Shown: positions 1 to 7,915 of the stretch, one piece after another | Layout of the letters: every line of letters starts with the position of its first letter | Position numbering within the stretch: position 1 is the first letter of the stretch | Assembly (NCBI GenBank): GCA_963922455.1 | Contig: CAWUIO010000054.1 | Span: forward strand, 1 to 42,517 | Length of the DNA stretch: 42,517 bases | Source of the DNA: CAWUIO01 sp963922455 | GTDB lineage: Bacteria; Bacteroidota; Bacteroidia; Cytophagales; Microscillaceae | Direction of reading: 5' to 3' | Made by a program: the position numbers and the translations under genes | The notes under the pieces: generated by a model | The model's database searches: none | What the model saw: only the letters and a program-made list of their open reading frames with translations | What the model was told of the DNA's origin: nothing

Positions 1-54
1 GGCTTAAAAATGTATCAAAAAATATTATCCTTTGCGCAGCCTAGGGGAAGCCCC
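1..54 (+). repeat. Probable partial copy (unit 9) of the dispersed structured repeat, 3' end only
   Basis: The window opens with an AT-rich stretch followed by a GCGC-containing segment ending in GGGGAAGCCCC at 44-54, matching the 3' end of the repeat family described for the other units (AAGCCCC end). The roughly 33 nt before GCGC at 34 would be the copy-specific loop, and the 5' part would lie outside the window. The 3' helix arm differs from the other copies, so membership is likely but not certain. It lies downstream of nuoC. Confidence 0.45.
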
Positions 55-104
55 TAAAACTCCTGGCTTACTTGTGTTCTACCGTATTTACGGTAAAATA
101 TTGA

Positions 105-605
105 TCAATACGCCACCCGGATGCCGTGGTAGCGCTCCTGGTGTTGATAATCCTTGCGGAGGGGATGGCCTTCCCAGTCGTTTGGCAGTAAAATGCGCCG
201 CAAGTCGGGATGTCCCGTAAAATGGATGCCCAGTAAGTCAAAAGCTTCTCTTTCGTTCCAATTGGCGCTGCGCCAAACGCTGGCTACCGAGGGTACCCGG
301 GCAATTTCTCCTTCTTCTTGGGGGCGGTCAACTTGTACTTTGAGTACCAATTTATGCTCGTAGGGGATGGAGTACAGGTGGTAGACTACTTCCATCTGGC
401 CTTCCTTGGGCCCCAGGTCTACCCCGGATAAACAGGATAAAAAATCAAAGTAGGTTTGCTCATGCGTGTACAAAAACTCGCAAACCTGAGTAATCGATTC
501 GGTTTGGATAATCAGGAAAGGCTGGACTGCTTCGGGCTCCCGGCCTACAATCAGGGCCTCTCCTAATTCTTTTTGGATTAAGCTTTCTATTTCTAAAAAT
601 TCCAT
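105..605 (-). CDS. nuoC: NADH-quinone oxidoreductase subunit C
   Basis: The 166-residue product matches the 30 kDa (NuoC) subunit of respiratory complex I, a peripheral-arm protein without cofactors that helps build the quinone-site module. The C-terminal family signature is clear: NEREAFDLLGIHF followed by GHPDLRRILLP, DWEGHPLRKDY and a short tail. Length is normal for a stand-alone NuoC, not a NuoCD fusion. The ATG at 603-605 follows the fabI stop by 8 bp on the same strand, so fabI and nuoC may be co-transcribed. The rest of a nuo operon may lie beyond the left edge, but the partial repeat there separates the two. Confidence 0.93.
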   Translation of the reverse strand: MEFLEIESLIQKELGEALIVGREPEAVQPFLIIQTESITQVCEFLYTHEQTYFDFLSCLSGVDLGPKEGQMEVVYHLYSIPYEHKLVLKVQVDRPQEEGEIARVPSVASVWRSANWNEREAFDLLGIHFTGHPDLRRILLPNDWEGHPLRKDYQHQERYHGIRVAY

Positions 606-613
606 GCCTGGGG

Positions 614-1429
614 CTATTGGGGTTTCATACGGTCTACGATATCGTCGGAAATGCCAGTGAAGGAGAAACCGCCGTCGTGATACAGGTTTTGCATGGTCAC
701 CATGCGGGTATAATCAGAGAAAAGCGAGATAACATAGCTGGCACAATCATCGGCCGAGGCATTGCCTAAGGGAGACATGCTTTCGGCAAACTGGAAAAAA
801 GCATCAAAGCCATCAATTCCGCTACCGGCCGTAGTTTTGGTGGGAGACTGCGAAATGGTATTGACCCGAACTTTCTTCAACCTTCCGTAGCGGTCGCCAT
901 AACTACGGGCAATAGATTCTAACATGGCTTTGGCCTGGGCCATATCTGAATAGGTAGAAAAAGATCTTTGGGCCGCAATGTAGGAAAGCGCCACGACCGA
1001 AGCCCATTCGTTGAGAGCGTCCAGTTTTTCGGCGGTTTGTAAGATCTTGTGGAAGGAAAGGGCCGAGATATCCAATCCTTGCTGAAACCACTCATACTTT
1101 AAGTTGCCATAATCGCGTCCCTTCCGTACATTGGGGCTCATCCCGATGGAATGTAGGACAAAGTCCAGTTTACCTCCCAGCTTTTCGGTGCTTTGCTGAA
1201 TTAAGTTTTCCAGATCATCCAGTTTGGTGGCATCGGCAGGGATGACTTCGGTTTCGCATTGTTCGGCCAACTCATGGATCTTACCCATGCGGAGGGCTAC
1301 AGGGGCATTGCTGAGAATAAATTTGGCACCTTCGGCTTTGGCTTGTACCGCCACTTTCCAGGCGATGGAATTTTCGTCAAGGGCTCCGGTGATGATTCCT
1401 AACTTCCCTTGGAGTAAATTATGAGACAT
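614..1429 (-). CDS. fabI: Enoyl-[acyl-carrier-protein] reductase (NADH), FabI
   Basis: FabI catalyses the last, NAD(P)H-dependent step of the fatty acid elongation cycle in the cytoplasm. The short-chain dehydrogenase fold is visible: a glycine-rich N-terminus (GKLGIITGALDENSIAW), the VLHSIG strand, and the FabI-type Tyr-x6-Lys catalytic pair in TYSDMAQAKAML. I chose the ATG at 1429 (MSHNLLQGK), which fits the family N-terminus; an ATG at 1438 would add three residues. The protein has about 271 residues, typical for FabI. nuoC follows 8 bp downstream. Confidence 0.95.
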   Translation of the reverse strand: MSHNLLQGKLGIITGALDENSIAWKVAVQAKAEGAKFILSNAPVALRMGKIHELAEQCETEVIPADATKLDDLENLIQQSTEKLGGKLDFVLHSIGMSPNVRKGRDYGNLKYEWFQQGLDISALSFHKILQTAEKLDALNEWASVVALSYIAAQRSFSTYSDMAQAKAMLESIARSYGDRYGRLKKVRVNTISQSPTKTTAGSGIDGFDAFFQFAESMSPLGNASADDCASYVISLFSDYTRMVTMQNLYHDGGFSFTGISDDIVDRMKPQ

Positions 1430-1460
1430 ACTTTGCATATTTTCGGGTCGAGTGAATGAA

Positions 1461-1468
1461 CAAAATTA
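1461..1468 (-). promoter_or_regulatory. Possible Bacteroidota -7 element upstream of fabI
   Basis: On the minus strand the sequence reads TAATTTTG, an exact fit to TAnnTTTG, about 30 nt before the fabI start. No convincing TTTG -33 element is seen at the expected distance, only a T-rich run, so the call rests on one element. Confidence 0.4.
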
Positions 1469-1682
1469 GTTAAGAAATGAAAAAAAACGGGATTTCCTTA
1501 TAATTAGGGGGAGACATTCGCCGTATTTTTGAGTTTTGCCCTGTTCGTTTATGAACAAAAAACGTTCTGTTTTGGTACGCTTTGCCCAGGGCCTGATGTT
1601 GATTTTTTAAACTAAACCCTTGAACATCAGTCGTGTAAAAAAAAGGTCTGGGTTTTGACTTGGGTTTTCTAAATTTTCGTTT

Positions 1683-4115
1683 ATGCTATTATTTTTTTTG
1701 AAGGGAATGCTTCGGCGGGCCCGACGCCAATGGGTATTTTCACTACTGAACGTATTGGGCCTAGCCTTGGGGATGGCGGCCGGTTATATTATCATGCAAT
1801 ATGTGCTCTATGAACAGCAATACGATAGGTTTTATGCCCAAAGGGATCAACTGTACCGGGTGGTGGACGTAGCCGGGCCCCGATTAGAGCATCGGGCCCA
1901 AGTTATTCCTTTATTAGGCCCCTGGCTGGAGCAAGAATTTCCGGAGGTAGTGCAGACCGTTCGCTTACACCCCAGCCGCGGCACGGTGCAGACGAGTGCT
2001 CAGCCAAAGGATGTACAGTCTTTTACTTTGGATGAGATTTTTTTCTGCGACCCGGAAATCTTTGATTTCTTGGGCTTTTCCTTGGCTCAGGGAAATCCGG
2101 AAACGGCCCTCAACACCCCGAATGGAATGGTGATCAGTGCATCCCTGGCCAAAAAAATGTTTGGCCGTCAAAACCCCATGGGCAAGCAATTGATCTATTA
2201 TGATTATAATTTTGGGAAACTTACTTGTGAGGTTACAGGAGTGCTTCAAGATATCCCACGCCAATCCCACCTTCAAATGCAAGCTTTATTGCCCGTGGCT
2301 TCTACCCAAATCCAGCCCCCGTCTTGGGCCCAGTTGGATGGTTTTAATTGGAATGCGTTTTTTGTATATGTCCGCCTACAGGCCGGCACTGATGTAGATC
2401 AATTGGAAGAATCCATGCAGGAACACATCCAAAAAATCACGGAGACCATGGATGCAAATGAAGAGGAGCCTCAATTTGCCCTGCAAGCACTGAAAAATAT
2501 TCATTTGCATTCTTATTATCAAGCCGATGTGGCCAACCAGGGGAATTATCGGGAAATCCAGTTTATGCAGACCATTGCCGGCTTGATATTGGTCATTGCT
2601 TGGCTGAATTATATCAATTTGGCTACGGCCCGTTCGGGAGAAAGAGCCCGAGAGGTGGGGGTTCGTAAGCTCATTGGGGCCCAAAAAAATCAATTGGTAT
2701 ATCAATTTTTAGGTGAGTCGCTTATTTTAAACTTGGTCGCTTTGGGTATCGCCTTACTGCTGGTAGAGCTGGGGAGATCTTATTTGGTGGCTTGGTTGAA
2801 CTTGCCCGGGGAAATTTTTACCCAAGTATCCCTGGAAATGATCCTGGGGTCTTTGACATTTGTATTCCTAGGAAGTGTACTCGCTGGCTATTATCCTGCT
2901 TGGGTATTATCCCGCTTTCCGGTGGTAGAGGTATTGAAGGGGGGAAATACAAAGCCCAAGGGAAAGCAAAACCTCCGGAGGGTCTTGGTGGCTTTGCAGT
3001 TTGCGGTATCCATTAGCTTGATGATGGGGGCGTATACCAATTACCGCCAAGTGAATTATTTACTTAGCAAAGATTTAGGGATTCGGATTGATAATATTTT
3101 GGTAATCCCCGAGCCTCAGATACAAGATAGCCTCTTTCGGCAAAAGTCGCAGAGTTTCAAAAACGCTTTACAAGAAATTCCTGAGATAAAAACGGTAAGT
3201 TTTACGGGCCACGTACCCGGAACGGGTTACAACTGGGGCTCTGACCAGTTTAAACGGACGGAGCAAAACCTTGAGAGCTACCCCTTTATTCACGTGAATT
3301 ATATAGATGGCAATTATGTCAAAACCTTTGCTAATACGCTCTTGGCCCAATCGGATAACTTAAGGCCAGGCAATGAAAAGAGCCTGTATACCGGCAATAA
3401 AAAAATCTTGATCAACGAAAGGGTCCGGAAAGCTTATGGATTTAAAAGCAATGAAGCCGCCTTGGGCGAGGTTTTGCTAAACTTTGACCAAGGCTACGAA
3501 ATTGTGGGGGTGGTACAAGACTACCATCATCAGTCTTTGCGGGAGGTGATTGATCCGGTAATTTTCATATTTAGAGAAAATGGGGGCTACTGTGCCATTG
3601 GCTTTCAAGAAATCAAAGAGGGGAGTATGACTTTAGTCCAAGCCAAGTATCAGGAAGCGTATCCCGGGAATCCTTGGGAGGCTTTTCTCTTGGAAGATAC
3701 GATGCGGGATTTGTACCAAAACGACCAACGCCTGGGTAGGATATTTAGTTTATTCACCTTCTTAGCCATTTTTATTGCTTGTTTGGGCTTATTTGGCCTG
3801 GCTTCCTTCACGGCAGAGCAAAGAAGTAAGGAGATTAGTATTCGCAAGGTATTGGGGGCCAGCCAACCCAGTATTTTAAAATTATTGCTTAGGGAGTATT
3901 TTTATATATTTCTGCTATCTAGTGCGGTGGCTTTACCCTTTGCTTATTTTTTGATTAGGGAATGGCTCAGCAATTATGCCTATCGCATTGAGCCGGGCAT
4001 CGGATTTTTTCTAATCCCATGGTTGGGGGGCTTGTTGGCGGCTTTGCTTTCGGTGAGCTTTCAAACCTACAAGGCCATTAGAAGATCACCCGCTCGGAAT
4101 TTACGGTATGAGTAA
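1683..4115 (+). CDS. FtsX/MacB-family ABC transporter permease (large two-domain form)
   Basis: The 810-residue product has the Bacteroidota double-FtsX architecture. There is an N-terminal membrane segment (about residues 18-45), a periplasmic MacB-type core domain, and a three-helix FtsX block near residues 290-420 that includes AREVGVRKLIGAQKNQL. A second periplasmic domain follows, then a second FtsX block near 680-800 with the SKEISIRKVLGASQPSI motif. Such proteins work with a LolD/MacB-type ATPase, usually in lipoprotein or peptide export or envelope stress transport. No ATPase gene is adjacent, so the partner must be elsewhere. Substrate cannot be inferred. Confidence 0.9.
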   Translation: MLLFFLKGMLRRARRQWVFSLLNVLGLALGMAAGYIIMQYVLYEQQYDRFYAQRDQLYRVVDVAGPRLEHRAQVIPLLGPWLEQEFPEVVQTVRLHPSRGTVQTSAQPKDVQSFTLDEIFFCDPEIFDFLGFSLAQGNPETALNTPNGMVISASLAKKMFGRQNPMGKQLIYYDYNFGKLTCEVTGVLQDIPRQSHLQMQALLPVASTQIQPPSWAQLDGFNWNAFFVYVRLQAGTDVDQLEESMQEHIQKITETMDANEEEPQFALQALKNIHLHSYYQADVANQGNYREIQFMQTIAGLILVIAWLNYINLATARSGERAREVGVRKLIGAQKNQLVYQFLGESLILNLVALGIALLLVELGRSYLVAWLNLPGEIFTQVSLEMILGSLTFVFLGSVLAGYYPAWVLSRFPVVEVLKGGNTKPKGKQNLRRVLVALQFAVSISLMMGAYTNYRQVNYLLSKDLGIRIDNILVIPEPQIQDSLFRQKSQSFKNALQEIPEIKTVSFTGHVPGTGYNWGSDQFKRTEQNLESYPFIHVNYIDGNYVKTFANTLLAQSDNLRPGNEKSLYTGNKKILINERVRKAYGFKSNEAALGEVLLNFDQGYEIVGVVQDYHHQSLREVIDPVIFIFRENGGYCAIGFQEIKEGSMTLVQAKYQEAYPGNPWEAFLLEDTMRDLYQNDQRLGRIFSLFTFLAIFIACLGLFGLASFTAEQRSKEISIRKVLGASQPSILKLLLREYFYIFLLSSAVALPFAYFLIREWLSNYAYRIEPGIGFFLIPWLGGLLAALLSVSFQTYKAIRRSPARNLRYE

Positions 4116-4162
4116 TGTTGTCAAGAGGAATGTTTGATAGGAATTTGGGGGGGGTTACGTTT

Positions 4163-4294
4163 GGCTGAGGGATAGAGCGGCCTGTTTGAGCTCGTGTGGG
4201 CCTGGTGGGGAAAGGCAGCGAGTAGCGAAAGCCCGACCCCGGCGGCAGCTTATGGACATTTGAAGAGCCCAAGTTCACGGCCGGGGGCAGCCCC
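4163..4294 (+). repeat. Structured intergenic repeat, unit 1 (subtype A)
   Basis: Begins GGCTGAGGGATAGAGCGGCC and ends GCCGGGGGCAGCCCC. The ends pair (GGCTG with CAGCC). The second helix is CCCCGGC (4237-4243) with GCCGGGG (4280-4286), enclosing a 36 nt copy-specific sequence. It carries the subtype A core GCAGCGAGTAGCGAAAGCCC. It lies between two convergent genes and ends 7 bp from the stop of the GT-C gene. Confidence 0.9.
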
Positions 4295-4301
4295 AATTCT
4301 T

Positions 4302-5438
4302 TTAAAAAGTCCATCCTCCCCAAAAGGATAGGTTTTTCAGGGTGCGTAAAGCCGGATAAAGTAGCCATAAGGCAAAGAGCCAGGAATACATAAAGGAAAG
4401 CTTTTGGCGGGATAGACGATGCATACAAAGAACGGCCCCCTGGATATAAACCAAAGACAAATATCGCTCTATATCATCGGGTAGCAAATCACCTTTGAGG
4501 AGCATCAAGCCGATGTAAGACAAACTGCTGAGGGCCAAGAGGGATAAGATCCAGCGTTTGGCATGATGATGAGCAAAGGTTTCATACACTAGAAAAAGGA
4601 GAAGGCCCAAAAATACGGGAATCGATAGAAGGTGTAAACTAGTCCGAGGAAGTGGCATAATCCATTGTGTAAAGCCCTGGCCCATGACGTGGAGGTTGTA
4701 AACAAGGTCCAGCTCGAGGGTATAATTAAGTATCTTGAGGCTTTGAATCTTTTGGATAACGGCATAGTGCCAGGCTAAAAACAGGAAAGGCCCCAGGCTA
4801 GCGTTGAGCCAGGGGCCCCGTTTAGAAAGACTCGTTTGTTGATAAGACCAAAACAATAGATAAAGCCCCGAAACCCCCGTAAAAAAAATGCCAATATGCC
4901 GGGTAAAAAGCATGCCCAGGCCACAGAGTATAATTCCAGCCAGTAAGCCTGGGCTAGGTCTACGAAAATATAAAAAGTGTAAGCCATAGTATAGGCTCCC
5001 CCAGCATAGAAAAAGGGGCTCCGACCACCAAAACATAAACACCAAGTATAGGGGCGTGGCAAAGACTAAGAGGCATTTGGCCGCCAGTCGAGGGGGTTTT
5101 TGGGGAAAACAGTGATTGCATAATTGCAGGCTAAGGCCCAAGGTAATGAGCCAAAAGAAAACATGGACAACACCCAGCCAAGGGCCTTGATTTTGGATTA
5201 TAAAGAGCAAAACCGGATAAAGAGGGGGCTTGGCCAGGAAAGTGCGGTGCTCGAGAAGGGCCCACCAGGCATGATTGTTTAGAAAGTTGGCCCCCTCGAG
5301 ATACCAATGGGAGTCATACGTGTAGCCGATGCCTGAATACATGCCCAGGCATAAGAGGCCGGTACTGAAAGCCAAGCACAACAGGTCTTCCCAAAGTAAA
5401 GACTGAATAGGATGCTGATTTGAGGTGGGCTTATGCAT
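4302..5438 (-). CDS. Polytopic membrane protein, GT-C (GT39/PMT-like) glycosyltransferase candidate
   Basis: The 378-residue product is almost entirely hydrophobic, with about nine or ten membrane segments. Near residues 42-75 it carries a D-S-H-W-Y motif followed about 30 residues later by KPPLYPVLLF. This is the acidic first loop plus PPLYP pattern of GT-C glycosyltransferases that use polyprenyl-phosphate sugars (ArnT/PMT group). The family also includes uncharacterised 'DUF' members, so the sugar and acceptor are unknown. It is shorter than typical ArnT proteins (over 500 residues) and lacks a large C-terminal periplasmic domain. Its stop lies just outside repeat unit 1. Confidence 0.7.
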   Translation of the reverse strand: MHKPTSNQHPIQSLLWEDLLCLAFSTGLLCLGMYSGIGYTYDSHWYLEGANFLNNHAWWALLEHRTFLAKPPLYPVLLFIIQNQGPWLGVVHVFFWLITLGLSLQLCNHCFPQKPPRLAAKCLLVFATPLYLVFMFWWSEPLFLCWGSLYYGLHFLYFRRPSPGLLAGIILCGLGMLFTRHIGIFFTGVSGLYLLFWSYQQTSLSKRGPWLNASLGPFLFLAWHYAVIQKIQSLKILNYTLELDLVYNLHVMGQGFTQWIMPLPRTSLHLLSIPVFLGLLLFLVYETFAHHHAKRWILSLLALSSLSYIGLMLLKGDLLPDDIERYLSLVYIQGAVLCMHRLSRQKLSFMYSWLFALWLLYPALRTLKNLSFWGGWTF

Positions 5439-5491
5439 AGTCGTTCAAAGCTAGGCGCTTTCCTTAAAAATGCCAAGCATCGTTTTAAGGC

Positions 5492-5520
5492 AAAAAAAAT
5501 GCTACCTAAATTAGGTAGCA
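5492..5520 (-). terminator. Rho-independent terminator after the sigma/partner gene pair
   Basis: A near-perfect palindrome has arms TGCTACCTAA (5500-5509) and TTAGGTAGCA (5511-5520). On the minus strand it is followed by eight T residues (5499-5492). It sits about 93 bp past the stop of the barrel gene, and also just ahead of the GT-C gene start. Confidence 0.8.
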
Positions 5521-5612
5521 CTTTCCAATGAGTTTTCATCAGGTAGTATACAGTGGCAACTCCGTTGAATCGCCGGAAAACTCAGAGCCATTTCTTTTTT
5601 CGAGACGCTATC

Positions 5613-7049
5613 TTAGTAGCGTCGTCCTAGATGATATTTTACGTTTAAGAAGCTTCCCGTAGTAAATAAATTAACTTGCCCGAAGCCTACTTCGCCCAAA
5701 GGTATCTTGATGAAGGGCTCTACTTGTACAGAAAATTTGGGATGGAAAGCAAACTCATAGCCCATAGAAAGATTAGCCACCCCCAACCAATTTCGGTTTT
5801 CGTTGTCTACGACCCATTCGGTGGCGATATCGGGCTTGGTATAAGAAAACTCATAGCCGTATACTTCCCGGGTTAAGATATAACTGGACAAGCCTCCGCT
5901 CACATAAAAATTACTGCGGGGACGGTTGATAAAATAGTAACGAGCATTGATGGATAGGTCAATTACATCACAGCTTGCATGGATTTGGTTAGGTACTTTA
6001 CCGCCGGTCCATTTATCCCAAAAGCCATAATACACTTCATATTCCGAGCCGGCAGCCGTGTATTTTTTCTGGGCAAAGGACAAACCAGCCGTAAAACTTA
6101 GGCGAGGCGTGGCATAATATTCTACAAAGGCTCCAAACTTATCTCCGGGACTGACAAAGTCATTTAAGCCGGTGCTACTTATGTCGGGCGTGTAGCTAAT
6201 CCCTATGGCCCAGCGATTTAAGCCTTTTCGTAGAGGCCGTAGACGGGTGTCGGGAGGAACGGGTAGGGAGGCGAGGGTTTCTTCGCCCCTCTGTAAAATA
6301 CTGTCAGAATTTTGTCTTTTTACCTCCTCAAATGTATGGGGCAGTAAGACCTCCGGTATGGTTTGTTTAGGGCTTTGAGGCGCTGTATTCTTTGGCTGAT
6401 TTTTAAGTAAATCCTTGCTTTGCCAGAAAAAAGAGTCTAGGCCCGGATGCTTACTTTTCTTATCCCCCTCTGTTTGGGAATTGGTCTCAACAGGGGCATT
6501 TTGCTCATTTCTTAAAGAATTGGAGGAGGGCCCCTCCGCATTTCCCGGTTTTGTTTTCTGGGGCGACGCGTGCCTTTCCTCCCGGATTTGCGGTTCTTCC
6601 TTGGCCTGGCCAAGTCCTTCTTCCGTATACTCCGATACGGTTTGGGTTTTCTCTCGGCTACCCAAGGGGGAAGGCGAGGATTGGGAAGATGCGGCTTCTT
6701 GCTTACTAAGAGAAGGAGTCTTCTTCTGAGTAATGTTTTCTTTTGTCTCGGCAAGCCGGGATGCATTTTCCCTAAGTTCGCTTTTTTTCGGGTTATCTGT
6801 TTGCTTCCACTTCGGGCTAATCCATATCCCGTGAAAGAACAAAGAGATACCTAAACAAAGGAATGCCAGATACCGATACCGATTGATCCCTCGGGTACCG
6901 CTCAGGGCTTCCGTTGTTCCGTCCATTTTTTTCTCCAGGTTCTCCCAGTCGGCTTCCTGGAATTCGAAGTCGAATCCCTTTAAGCCCTTCTGAAAGAACT
7001 CCTCCAGAGGATCTGACGCATGATCAAAGGATTGGTTCTCTTTTTTCAT
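5613..7049 (-). CDS. Envelope-spanning sigma-factor partner: cytoplasmic domain, one TM, disordered linker, C-terminal beta-barrel domain
   Basis: The 478-residue product is overlapped by 26 bp by the upstream ECF sigma gene, so the two are probably translationally coupled. Residues 1-57 are an acidic cytoplasmic segment with FEFQEADWENLEKKM, a motif common in Bacteroidota proteins encoded next to sigma factors. Residues about 58-77 form one membrane helix. Residues about 80-280 are a low-complexity K/E/S/T/P/Q-rich linker. Residues about 281-478 have alternating aromatic/polar strands, Gly turns and an FLNVKYHLGRRY end, typical of outer-membrane beta-barrel domains. The likely role is an anti-sigma or sensing partner for the ECF factor; this is inference from context. 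Confidence 0.75.
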   Translation of the reverse strand: MKKENQSFDHASDPLEEFFQKGLKGFDFEFQEADWENLEKKMDGTTEALSGTRGINRYRYLAFLCLGISLFFHGIWISPKWKQTDNPKKSELRENASRLAETKENITQKKTPSLSKQEAASSQSSPSPLGSREKTQTVSEYTEEGLGQAKEEPQIREERHASPQKTKPGNAEGPSSNSLRNEQNAPVETNSQTEGDKKSKHPGLDSFFWQSKDLLKNQPKNTAPQSPKQTIPEVLLPHTFEEVKRQNSDSILQRGEETLASLPVPPDTRLRPLRKGLNRWAIGISYTPDISSTGLNDFVSPGDKFGAFVEYYATPRLSFTAGLSFAQKKYTAAGSEYEVYYGFWDKWTGGKVPNQIHASCDVIDLSINARYYFINRPRSNFYVSGGLSSYILTREVYGYEFSYTKPDIATEWVVDNENRNWLGVANLSMGYEFAFHPKFSVQVEPFIKIPLGEVGFGQVNLFTTGSFLNVKYHLGRRY

Positions 7050-7593
7050 TTAAAAAAAAACTATTAAGCGTTTTTCGTAATGACTTCTTAGCTTTGAATA
7101 AATTGGACTTTGACGTCCCAACTGAAATGTCTAGCATTTCCGCAATTTCTTCGTGATTATAGCCTTCAATTACATATAAATTAAATACGGTACGATATTG
7201 GGGGCTCAGGTCTTGAACCAATTTTACCAAATCGTTATAGCTAAGGTCTTGAATTACAGTAGCCTCCACAGGCGTATCCATGCCGTTTTCTAGTGAAGAC
7301 CAGTTTTTGTGTTTTTTATTCTTGTTGTAATAGTTGATGGCTGTATTGACTAGGATAGTACTTAGCCAAGGTTTAAATGGCCGATCGGTCTGAAAGGTTT
7401 CTATTTTATCAAATACCTTAATAAACCCATCATTGAGGATCTCCGCGGCCTCATCGCGATTTCCCGCGTACCGGATACATATGCTCATGCCATAAGCATA
7501 AAACTCCCGGTAGAGATCTCGTTGACTTTGGCGATCTTTGACCACACATCCCTTTATGAGAGCGATTATTTTCGTATCTCTGGTATGGCTCAA
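7024..7593 (-). CDS. ECF-type RNA polymerase sigma factor
   Basis: The 189-residue product has sigma region 2 (about residues 27-95, with DEAAEILNDGFIKVFDKI and PFKPWLSTILVNTAINYY) and region 4 (about 125-180, with LSPQYRTVFNLYVIEGYNHE and the HTH IAEMLDISVGTSKSNL). It lacks region 3, as ECF factors do. The start appears to be TTG at 7591-7593; no in-frame ATG lies upstream before a stop codon, and an ATG at residue 35 would cut into region 2. It overlaps the downstream barrel/partner gene, a usual arrangement for sigma and anti-sigma genes. Repeat unit 2 lies about 116 bp upstream. Confidence 0.88.
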   Translation of the reverse strand: MSHTRDTKIIALIKGCVVKDRQSQRDLYREFYAYGMSICIRYAGNRDEAAEILNDGFIKVFDKIETFQTDRPFKPWLSTILVNTAINYYNKNKKHKNWSSLENGMDTPVEATVIQDLSYNDLVKLVQDLSPQYRTVFNLYVIEGYNHEEIAEMLDISVGTSKSNLFKAKKSLRKTLNSFFLNEKREPIL

Positions 7594-7709
7594 TGTTTTT
7601 GGAATTGGTTTTTATTTACACCTGCGGGTACAGAGAAAGCGAAACGACGGTTGCCTCCCTTCTGCATAAATATGAAATTTCTTACCTGGGCTAGGCATGA
7701 AGCATAGTT

Positions 7710-7838
7710 GGGGCTTCCCCGCCTCAGGTATTTTCTGCCTAGAAGGTAAAGCTAAGCGGGCGGGTCGGGCTTTCGCTACTCGCTGCCTTTCCCCGCAGGG
7801 CCCAAACGAGCTCAAACAGGCCGCTCTATCCCTAAGCC
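7710..7838 (-). repeat. Structured intergenic repeat, unit 2 (subtype A, minus orientation)
   Basis: Read on the minus strand it begins GGCTTAGGGATAGAGCGGCC and ends GGCGGGGAAGCCCC. The ends pair as GGCTT/AAGCC. The loop helix is CCCGCC/GGCGGG (plus-strand positions 7759-7764 and 7718-7723) around a 35 nt unique sequence. The internal part is nearly identical to unit 1, yet both helices have changed on both sides. It accounts for much of the 7594-7915 gap between the sigma gene and the activator gene; nothing else is evident there. Confidence 0.9.
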
Positions 7839-7915
7839 AAAAATCTAAAATGAAAAGTAATTTGGGTTTGGATAAACAAACACGGCCCATTAATCCATAA
7901 TACAAAAGATACAGA

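Noticed and set aside
1574..1590. A second sigma-54-like site (TGGTACGCTTTGCC) before the permease gene
   Set aside because: The spacing between the -24-like and -12-like parts is two bases too short, which sigma-54 does not tolerate.
4078..4428. Reading frames through repeat units with shared peptide strings (such as AQTGRSIPQP or LKQAALSLS), here and near 7612-7935, 11719-12048 and 11757-11987
   Set aside because: They are translations of the repeat's conserved core in different places and orientations, overlap real genes, and have no coding signal of their own.
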